The translations under genes were made by a program, and so were the position numbers. Below, piece by piece: positions 58,177 through 64,000 of a stretch of DNA of 64,000 nucleotides; position 1 is the first letter of the stretch, and each line of letters begins with the position of its first letter. The stretch comes from Thalassolituus oleivorans MIL-1 (GTDB lineage: Bacteria > Pseudomonadota > Gammaproteobacteria > Pseudomonadales > Oceanobacteraceae): the NCBI RefSeq assembly GCF_000355675.1, contig NC_020888.1, forward strand, positions 2,188,883-2,252,882, read 5' to 3'. The notes beneath the pieces were generated by a model. The model did not search any database, was not told the origin of the DNA, and was given only the letters and a program-made list of their open reading frames with translations.

Positions 58177-58938
58177 TTAAAAACCGATTGAAACCGAAGC
58201 GCCATAATAAAGACCAGACACATCAACATCTGTCGCGATATCTGTTAAATCTTCATCTGTTTTCATGCTTAAAGAGCGGTAACCAGCTTCTAGGCCGATA
58301 TCCGCAATTGGCACTGGAAGGTCGTAACCTAAACCATAAGAAATATCTGACAGAGTATTACCGCTGTAGCCAATGTAATTCACATCAACTTGAGCATAAA
58401 CACCAAAAGGCGTATCCACTTTTACTGCACCGTAAACCATAGGAACGGTGGCATCTAAATCAACACGCTCAGTACCAGACAGTGTGTTGCTAACTTCAGC
58501 ATAACCATCAAACATACGGCCCGTTAAACCAAAGTTAATATCGACGTATGGAAGTGGCAACGGCAAGCCCCAGTATAGGGTTACGTCGGTATGGGACAAA
58601 TCAAGATCGCTCGTTACAGGTCCTGCGAACGCTTGACCATTAAAACTAGTAGAAAGAGCAAGAGTACCGTCACCAGAAAGGTCTAAGCTGGTTTGCTTTA
58701 ACTTGATATTCGGTAGCATAGGCACTGGATGTTCAAAAAACACAGTCAACTGAGTGCCATTTTCAGAGTCGAGACCTAAACCGTTATTGCTGCTATCAAC
58801 AGAAATGTCGTCGTCAATTTGGCCTGTTGGTTCGGCGTTCCATACGCTGGCTTTAGCACCAACGGTGAACAATAAATCTGCGTGGGATGCAACGGGTGCT
58901 AGCGCAACGATAAAGGCTGCAATGGCCGTCTTTTTCAT
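58177..58938 (-). CDS. TIGR04219-type outer-membrane beta-barrel protein
   Basis: The 253-residue protein has a signal peptide (MKKTAIAAFIVALAPVASHA) and alternating barrel strands ending in Phe (GASVSIGF). The pattern with VGAKASVWNAEPTGQIDDD at the start and repeated short Leu/Pro turns (PLPLPYVDINFGL, GYDLPVPIADIGLEAGYR) fits the TIGR04219 family. Its function is unknown. AGGAATATT precedes the ATG. Confidence 0.85.
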   Translation of the reverse strand: MKKTAIAAFIVALAPVASHADLLFTVGAKASVWNAEPTGQIDDDISVDSSNNGLGLDSENGTQLTVFFEHPVPMLPNIKLKQTSLDLSGDGTLALSTSFNGQAFAGPVTSDLDLSHTDVTLYWGLPLPLPYVDINFGLTGRMFDGYAEVSNTLSGTERVDLDATVPMVYGAVKVDTPFGVYAQVDVNYIGYSGNTLSDISYGLGYDLPVPIADIGLEAGYRSLSMKTDEDLTDIATDVDVSGLYYGASVSIGF

Positions 58939-59023
58939 CAGAATATTCCTATTGTTGTGATCTGTTCCTACGGAACCGGTCTAAACCAGTTGCCTTAGTT
59001 TGCACACAATTGGAAACTTTGCC

Positions 59024-59059
59024 AATCATTTGCGGGCCTTTTATCGCCCACAAATGATT
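59024..59059 (-). terminator. Long hairpin downstream of purC
   Basis: AATCATTTGCGGGC and GCCCACAAATGATT pair over 14 positions with one C-A mismatch on DNA (a G-U pair in the minus transcript). The loop is eight bases. No U-tract follows, much like the hairpin after galU. Confidence 0.55.
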
Positions 59060-59080
59060 AAGATTTTATTAAACGCTCGA

Positions 59081-59791
59081 TCAGAACTGAACACCGATAC
59101 GGCGACCCACTTCTTCATACGATTCAATCACATTGCCCAAACCTTGGCGGAAGCGATCTTTGTCGAGTTTTTCACGAGTTTCTTTATCCCACAAACGACA
59201 ACCGTCTGGAGAAAACTCATCACCCAACACCACTTCACCTTTGAATAAACCAAACTCAAGCTTGTAGTCGACCAACAACATACCACCATCAAGAAACAAA
59301 GCTTTTAACACTTGGTTCACTTTAAAGGTTAGCTCTTTCATTTTGTTGAGTTCTTCTTCTTCGGCCCAACCGAAAGAGCGCGCATGATATTCGTTAACCA
59401 TAGGATCACCCAGCGCATCATTCTTTAAGAACAATTCAAACGTTGGTGGCACTAAATCAATACCTTCCTCTACGCCTAATCGACGTACTAAGCTACCCGC
59501 AGCGACGTTACGTACAACACACTCTAGAGGAATCATGTCCAAACGTTTTACGAGAGAATCAGTATCAGACAGTAGTTTTTCAAAGTGAGTAGGAATACCC
59601 GCTTCTGCCAACTTGGTCATAATGAAGGCGTTGAACTTGTTGTTCACCATACCTTTGCGGTCAAGCTGTTCGATTTTCTTACCGTCGAAGGCAGAGGTGT
59701 CATTACGAAACTCCAGTACCATGTAGTCCGCATCATCTGTGGTGTACACAGATTTTGCTTTACCTGAGTAGAGTAATTCGCGCTTTTCCAT
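59081..59791 (-). CDS. purC: SAICAR synthetase PurC
   Basis: PurC joins CAIR and aspartate in purine synthesis. The 236 residues begin [18 protein letters not shown] and include the ATP-site [19 protein letters not shown]-type segment ([10 protein letters not shown]) and [26 protein letters not shown] use ATG 59791 with CCGGAG upstream; the longer frame to 59815 adds eight residues. Its position after dapA-bamC-MBL matches Pseudomonas. Confidence 0.97.
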   Translation of the reverse strand: MEKRELLYSGKAKSVYTTDDADYMVLEFRNDTSAFDGKKIEQLDRKGMVNNKFNAFIMTKLAEAGIPTHFEKLLSDTDSLVKRLDMIPLECVVRNVAAGSLVRRLGVEEGIDLVPPTFELFLKNDALGDPMVNEYHARSFGWAEEEELNKMKELTFKVNQVLKALFLDGGMLLVDYKLEFGLFKGEVVLGDEFSPDGCRLWDKETREKLDKDRFRQGLGNVIESYEEVGRRIGVQF

Positions 59792-59835
59792 GGGGTTCTC
59801 CGGAAATAATTTCAAAATTCGTTACTGGTCAATAA

Positions 59836-60606
59836 TTACTGGTCATTGAGGTGATACCACGGGGATATCATATCTTGTTCGAGCAACGTCACTTCGTGCG
59901 GCTCGCAACCGATTGCCTCGGCCAATACTTGGCTTACCAAATATCGGTCATTGTTCTTTTCACTGATATGCCCTGCCGTTATGTGGCGCAAGCCGGGCCA
60001 GTTTACCCGTCGTATAAATTCTGCGCATTGCTGGTTACTAAGATGACCAAATGCACCAGCAACGCGAGCACGCAAACTAGGCGGATATGGCCCTGTTTGC
60101 AATAGCTGCGGGTCGTGATTTGCTTCAACTTGTAAGCCATGACAGCCCTGATACACATCGACTAAATGCGGTGTCAGCGAGCCGAGGTCCGATAGTATAC
60201 CAAGCCTGTGGCCATCTGCATTCTGTAAAACGAATTGTAGTGGCTCTTGAGCATCATGAGGAACAACAACAGGGATAATTTCTAGGCTACCAACACGAAC
60301 CGCTTCATCTGCTCGTATGCACCGCCAACGGTCGTGTCCAACCCAGTCCATTTTTCGGGCAGTACCAAAGGATGCATAAAAGGGAATATTGAGATGATCA
60401 CAAACAGCAACAACCCCGCGTGCGTGATCACCGTGTTCATGAGTAACAAATAAGGCATGCAGCTGACCTGGATCGACACCAGCCTCTAATAAGCGCTGCA
60501 TCAGCGAGCGCTTAGAAAAGCCACAGTCAATCAGTACGCACACATCATCCTGCTGAACTATCGTGGCGTTTCCTTTGCTGCCACTACCTAACGATGCGTA
60601 TTTCAC
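59836..60606 (-). CDS. MBL-fold metallohydrolase (YycJ/WalJ-like)
   Basis: The 256-residue cytoplasmic metallo-beta-lactamase-fold protein opens with SLGSGSKGNATIV and carries the metal motif THEHGDHARG (about 56-65), then further His in ITAGHISEKNND. It resembles the YycJ/WalJ group, some of which act on nucleic acids or in cell division; the precise role is open. The start is GTG, overlapping the bamC stop by four bases (GTGA). Confidence 0.88.
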   Translation of the reverse strand: MKYASLGSGSKGNATIVQQDDVCVLIDCGFSKRSLMQRLLEAGVDPGQLHALFVTHEHGDHARGVVAVCDHLNIPFYASFGTARKMDWVGHDRWRCIRADEAVRVGSLEIIPVVVPHDAQEPLQFVLQNADGHRLGILSDLGSLTPHLVDVYQGCHGLQVEANHDPQLLQTGPYPPSLRARVAGAFGHLSNQQCAEFIRRVNWPGLRHITAGHISEKNNDRYLVSQVLAEAIGCEPHEVTLLEQDMISPWYHLNDQ

Positions 60607-61274
60607 TTCGTTAGCTGGGTTTTAATCTCAGTCAGCACTTCTTTGGTCAGAGCATCGTCTGCCAAAGTTTCGGTATCTAACAAGAGGGATAAATACACAC
60701 CCAAACGGGCACGATTCATCTTCAGTTGGTAAGTCACAAACTCTGGCTCGTCGCTACTCCACAAACGTCCCCACCAACTCTTCTTCTCGGCATCTTCGGC
60801 AACAGGTGCTGGCAGTTCAAGATAGTACGTACCCACACTGCGATTGAGATCAGAGAGCTTAAATGAGGTTTCTGTTAACGCATCCGCTACTTTCGACCAT
60901 GCGTTAGCAAAGCCACTATCTAAGCGCAAAATTTGGCTGCCAGCACCGTCTCGCTCAAGACGCGGATTCAAACTGTCATCGCGGTACTGACTTAACGTCG
61001 CCGACTCATCGTCCATCGCTGCTTCATCAGGCATTGGATCCGGCTTTGGCACCTTAAACTTTTTCGGCTCTTCGCCACTCGCTAACGTCTCAGATTGCGG
61101 CGCGTCAGGAATAGCAAAACGATCTTCCACCAAAGGAGCCATGTCCGTGGGTAACTGAGTACTAGGCGCTTCCTCTGCCTTCAGATAATCGTTGGTTCGG
61201 TCACGAAAAGTGTCTCCGAACATCCAGCTGCATCCACTTAAAGATGCCAGCACAAGCAGGAAAAGAATTCGCAT
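60603..61274 (-). CDS. bamC: Outer-membrane assembly lipoprotein BamC (short form)
   Basis: The 223-residue lipoprotein has lipobox LSGC. BamC is a non-essential accessory of the BAM complex that inserts outer-membrane proteins. After the lipid anchor comes an unstructured acidic/proline segment (FRDRTNDYLKAEEAP...), then a helix-grip domain (ILRLDSGFANAWSKVADALTETSFKLSDLNRSVGTYYLEL). E. coli BamC is about 344 residues with two such domains; here only one is clearly seen. Position between dapA and the MBL gene supports the call. Confidence 0.88.
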   Translation of the reverse strand: MRILFLLVLASLSGCSWMFGDTFRDRTNDYLKAEEAPSTQLPTDMAPLVEDRFAIPDAPQSETLASGEEPKKFKVPKPDPMPDEAAMDDESATLSQYRDDSLNPRLERDGAGSQILRLDSGFANAWSKVADALTETSFKLSDLNRSVGTYYLELPAPVAEDAEKKSWWGRLWSSDEPEFVTYQLKMNRARLGVYLSLLLDTETLADDALTKEVLTEIKTQLTK

Positions 61275-61283
61275 AGTATTCCG

Positions 61284-62159
61284 TTAAATCAGTTTTAGAG
61301 CTGACAGAGCCAGTTCTACTTTTGGATAAAAACGTTCATCCAATTCAACAAGAGGCAATCGAATGCCATTTTGCATCAATCCCATGCGTGTTAAAGCCCA
61401 CTTCACTGGAATTGGATTTGCTTCAACAAACATAGCGTTATGCAAAGACATCAATGAATCATTAAGTGCTTTCGCTTCATCGGCTTTGCCGTCCAATGCC
61501 AGCATACAAAGTTGATGCATTAGTCGCGGCGCAACGTTGGCAGTAACCGAGATATTCCCCTTACCACCCAATAAAATCAGTTCGTAGGCTGTTTCATCAT
61601 CACCTGAGTATACCGCCAAGCGGTCACCAACCAGATCAATCAGCTTACGCGCACGGTCTAAATCACCAGTCGCTTCTTTAACTCCGATGATTTGCTCAAC
61701 ATCCGCTAACGCGGCAATGGTTTCTGGCAGCATATCAATCGCTGTGCGGCCAGGTACGTTGTACAAAATTTGTGGAATATCAACGGCAGCCGCAATGGCC
61801 TCATGGTGTTTAATCAGACCACGCTGTGGCGGTTTGTTGTAATAAGGCGTCACCAACAAGCAAGCATCCGCACCGACGCGTTTTGCTTCTTGGGTCAACT
61901 CAATCGCTTCAGCGGTATTGTTCGCCCCAGTACCCGCAATGATAGGACGACGACCCGCAGCCTTTTTGACCACGGCTTCAATAACACCAATGTGTTCTTC
62001 TGTTGTGAGAGTGGCCGACTCACCGGTAGTTCCCATAGCAACGATGGAATCAGTACCTTCGTTTATATGGAAATCCACCAGGCGATCGAGACTTTGCCAG
62101 TCTACTTGGCCGTCGGCATGCATAGGGGTAACCAACGCAACAATACTGCCGGTAATCAT
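61284..62159 (-). CDS. dapA: 4-hydroxy-tetrahydrodipicolinate synthase DapA
   Basis: DapA condenses pyruvate and aspartate semialdehyde, the first step of lysine/DAP synthesis. The TIM-barrel enzyme has 291 residues: GTTGESATL, catalytic Tyr in [12 protein letters not shown] (about 133), Schiff-base Lys in GVKEATGD (about 161) and the Arg of [14 protein letters not shown] precedes the ATG. It starts a minus-strand series with bamC nine bases downstream. Confidence 0.98.
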   Translation of the reverse strand: MITGSIVALVTPMHADGQVDWQSLDRLVDFHINEGTDSIVAMGTTGESATLTTEEHIGVIEAVVKKAAGRRPIIAGTGANNTAEAIELTQEAKRVGADACLLVTPYYNKPPQRGLIKHHEAIAAAVDIPQILYNVPGRTAIDMLPETIAALADVEQIIGVKEATGDLDRARKLIDLVGDRLAVYSGDDETAYELILLGGKGNISVTANVAPRLMHQLCMLALDGKADEAKALNDSLMSLHNAMFVEANPIPVKWALTRMGLMQNGIRLPLVELDERFYPKVELALSALKLI

Positions 62160-62252
62160 GAAACACTACTCCCAATAAAAAGGGTCGCGATGAGCGAAAA
62201 ATTCAGAGGCGCAATACTACTGGCGCAACCATTATGTGACAAGTCAGTTACT

Positions 62253-63317
62253 CTATACTGGCGCGTTCGTTGTGCCCGCGGGCCAAGCTCGTATCACCGC
62301 TTTGAATAAAGTTGCTAGGGGGATGGCAAAAAAGACACCCCAGAATCCCCAAAGGCCACCAAAAACAAGAACGGCGACAATAATCGCGACCGGATGCAAA
62401 TTTACCACCTCTGAAAATAGCAAAGGCACTAGCACGTTACCATCCAAACCTTGGATGATGGCATACACAGTGAGTAGATAAATAAAATCATTGGTCCACC
62501 CCCACTGCACATAACCAACAAGCGCAATAGGCACCGTGATCACTGCCGCACCAATATATGGAATCAATACCGACAAGCCGACGCCAATCGCCAAAAGTGC
62601 TGCATAGTTGATTCCCATAATGACAAACGCTACATAACTCACGCCACCAACAATAATGATTTCAACCGCTTTACCGCGGATGTAATTTGCAATTTGCACA
62701 TCCATTTCTGCCCAAACGTTATTCAATAAATTGCGCTTGGTTGGCAAAAAGGCGGTACACCACTGAACGATTTTGGTGGAATCTTTCAGCAAGAAGAAAA
62801 CTAAAATCGGTACTAAAACGCAGTATATGAGTAGCCCCATAACACCAGTAATACCCGATACCGAGAAGGTCAGCGCCAACTGTCCAATCGAAGCTATTTC
62901 ATCACGAATTTGCTGCGTCCAAAGCTTAACCTGCTCTACCGTTACTAAATCAGGATATTTCTCTGGCAACAACATCATCAACTCTTGCCCTTTCGTTGCC
63001 ATGCGCGGCAATTCATAAAAGAACTGAGTCGTTTGTTTCCAAGTGGCGGGCAAAATAATCAACAGCAGCGTCAGCAAAATTGACAAGAACAGCAGGAATA
63101 CCACCACAGTGGCCGATAAGTGCCCTAGACCAAGACCCTTAAAGAAGTTCATAGCGCCCTGAAGAAGATAAGCCACGACCATCGCCGTTAAAAACGGCGC
63201 CAGCACCGAACCCAAGGCCATAATTAGGAGCAGCAAACCGCCGATAATGAAAAGCAACAACAAGGCTTCTTCATCAGAGAAATAGCGATCAATCCAGCCG
63301 CGAACGACCTTCAGCAT
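62253..63317 (-). CDS. AI-2E-family (PerM/UPF0118) permease
   Basis: The 354-residue protein has about eight membrane helices in the arrangement of the AI-2E transporter superfamily: N-terminal pair (about 20-60), a soluble segment around 90-140, and the C-terminal signature LIPYIGAAVITVPIAL with LVPLLFSEVVNLHPV. Members export varied small molecules or ions, and the name does not prove autoinducer transport. It begins two bases after the TusA-like stop and is probably co-transcribed with it. Confidence 0.92.
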   Translation of the reverse strand: MLKVVRGWIDRYFSDEEALLLLFIIGGLLLLIMALGSVLAPFLTAMVVAYLLQGAMNFFKGLGLGHLSATVVVFLLFLSILLTLLLIILPATWKQTTQFFYELPRMATKGQELMMLLPEKYPDLVTVEQVKLWTQQIRDEIASIGQLALTFSVSGITGVMGLLIYCVLVPILVFFLLKDSTKIVQWCTAFLPTKRNLLNNVWAEMDVQIANYIRGKAVEIIIVGGVSYVAFVIMGINYAALLAIGVGLSVLIPYIGAAVITVPIALVGYVQWGWTNDFIYLLTVYAIIQGLDGNVLVPLLFSEVVNLHPVAIIVAVLVFGGLWGFWGVFFAIPLATLFKAVIRAWPAGTTNAPV

Positions 63318-63319
63318 AG

Positions 63320-63562
63320 TTAAGCTCCCTTCTTAATCCAAAATTCATAACGGCCATCAACATCAGTTGCAGCCAATAGTTCGTGCGTACTCAACTGCAA
63401 GAATCGCGGAATATCACGCCAACTGCCAGAATCTGTAGCAATGACATGCAGCACGTCCCCCACCGAAAGATTACGCAGAGCCAGCTTTGTTTTTAATAAC
63501 GGCATAGGACACATTAACTCGCTAGCATCCAATTGAGCAGCAGACGCGATAGAATTAGACAC
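63320..63562 (-). CDS. TusA/SirA-like sulfur-carrier protein
   Basis: The 80-residue protein has the TusA fold with the sulfur-binding Cys in ASELMCPMPLLKTKLAL. TusA-like proteins relay persulfide sulfur, for example in tRNA thiolation or molybdenum-cofactor chemistry. I start at GTG 63562: AAGG precedes it at eight bases and the length matches TusA. The alternative ATG at 63595 falls on a TATAAT sequence that looks like the -10 promoter box. P. aeruginosa has a similar gene (PA1006) divergent from a BepA-like protease, as here. Confidence 0.88.
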   Translation of the reverse strand: MSNSIASAAQLDASELMCPMPLLKTKLALRNLSVGDVLHVIATDSGSWRDIPRFLQLSTHELLAATDVDGRYEFWIKKGA

Positions 63563-63708
63563 CTTTACCACCTTTTGCCAAACTGGGCTGTGCATTATAC
63601 GGAAGTGCCGCCAGAGCGCTATGCACGTTACTGTCCGAACGCGATATTCTATGCGAACTCTTACTAAGGTTTGTGTCTAACCAACGTATCATTTTTAGGA
63701 ACGACTTC

Positions 63709-64000
63709 TTGAATGTTCGAACGATCAGTCTGATCGCAGGTTTGCTAATGGGTTCCTCTGTCAGTTTTGCCGACAGCGAACTTCCGGCACTAGGCGACCG
63801 AGCGTCTGGCTATGTCTCCATGCAACAAGAACACGACCTTGGGCGCTTATGGTTAAGGCAGCTTCGTTCCCAAGTTTCCAGTTTAGACGACCCCTTAGTA
63901 CTCACCTACTTCGAAGATCTGATATATCGCCTAGTTCCACACAGCGAACTGCGAGAAATGGATTTGGAATTCATTGTCGTCGATAGCCCCGAATTAAACG
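63709..64000 (+). CDS. bepA: BepA/YfgC-type periplasmic M48 protease, N-terminal part
   Basis: The open frame runs off the right edge, so only about 97 residues are visible. A signal peptide (NVRTISLIAGLLMGSSVSFA) is followed by LPALGDRASGYVSMQQEHDLGRLWLRQLR and the strand-helix start YFEDLIYRLV, typical of the BepA family, which degrades or assists outer-membrane proteins such as LptD. The zinc motif would lie beyond the edge. The start is TTG at 63709 with AGGA nine bases upstream; an in-frame GTG at 63673 is an alternative. Confidence 0.82.
   Translation, partial: MNVRTISLIAGLLMGSSVSFADSELPALGDRASGYVSMQQEHDLGRLWLRQLRSQVSSLDDPLVLTYFEDLIYRLVPHSELREMDLEFIVVDSPELN

Noticed and set aside
61770-62309. 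A 179-codon plus-strand open frame opposite dapA
   Set aside because: It lies wholly against dapA and its leader, has no ribosome site and no recognisable protein; it is a shadow of dapA codon usage.
62253-63317. Autoinducer-2 exporter implied by the family name
   Set aside because: The superfamily includes ion antiporters and other exporters, and no luxS or quorum gene is in the window.

Overview
The window looks like part of a chromosome from a marine, heterotrophic gammaproteobacterium, probably in or near the Oceanospirillales. The evidence is a complete six-subunit Na+-translocating NADH:quinone oxidoreductase operon, gene order shared with Pseudomonas (gap-mfd-csiV-mtnP-nagZ-psrA-lexA-sulA and purC-MBL-bamC-dapA...tusA-like/bepA, recalled from P. 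aeruginosa), a complete Entner-Doudoroff operon and genes for a compatible solute. GC content is moderate and genes are tightly packed. I see no insertion sequence, integrase, CRISPR array or rRNA. The species cannot be named from the sequence alone.

Layout. 1-3.3 kb: a partial unknown gene, an SDR oxidoreductase, a phage-endolysin-like GH19 protein and a fatty-acid desaturase. 3.5-9.4 kb: nqrABCDEF on the minus strand. 9.7-15.6 kb: a long-form GAPDH, then mfd and csiV. 15.6-16.8 kb: two minus-strand accessory genes placed inside otherwise conserved order. 17.2-23.1 kb: mtnP, nagZ, an L,D-transpeptidase, psrA with its operator, lexA-sulA with SOS boxes, and three small conserved or envelope genes. 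23.2-25.2 kb: htpG behind a sigma-32-type promoter. 25.2-31.2 kb: thiC-thiO-thiS-thiG-thiDE under a TPP riboswitch. 31.2-33.3 kb: three hot-dog thioesterases. 33.4-39.3 kb: a CheY/CheC/PAS-GGDEF signalling operon, an AraC regulator and a hybrid histidine kinase. 39.3-40.1 kb: prephenate dehydratase.

40.3-53.1 kb is the most coherent metabolic region. A plus-strand operon encodes a glycerate 3-kinase, a glucosyl-3-phosphoglycerate phosphatase and a glucosyl-3-phosphoglycerate synthase. The opposite-strand zwf-pgl-edd-eda operon ends with a GH13_18 phosphorylase that fits glucosylglycerate phosphorylase, and galU lies beyond zwf. Together they predict a closed cycle: glycerate to 3-phosphoglycerate, to glucosyl-phosphoglycerate, to glucosylglycerate, then phosphorolysis to glucose-1-phosphate (feeding Entner-Doudoroff) plus glycerate (feeding the kinase). 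A RIO-type kinase and a sterol-desaturase-family protein lie between the two operons.

53.2-64 kb: tRNA-Asn and tRNA-Pro, a small zinc-ribbon protein, an FKBP lipoprotein, a lipoprotein/DUF898/M48 membrane cluster, an outer-membrane barrel, purC, an MBL hydrolase, bamC, dapA, an AI-2E-family permease, a TusA-like protein, and the start of a BepA-type periplasmic protease cut by the window end.
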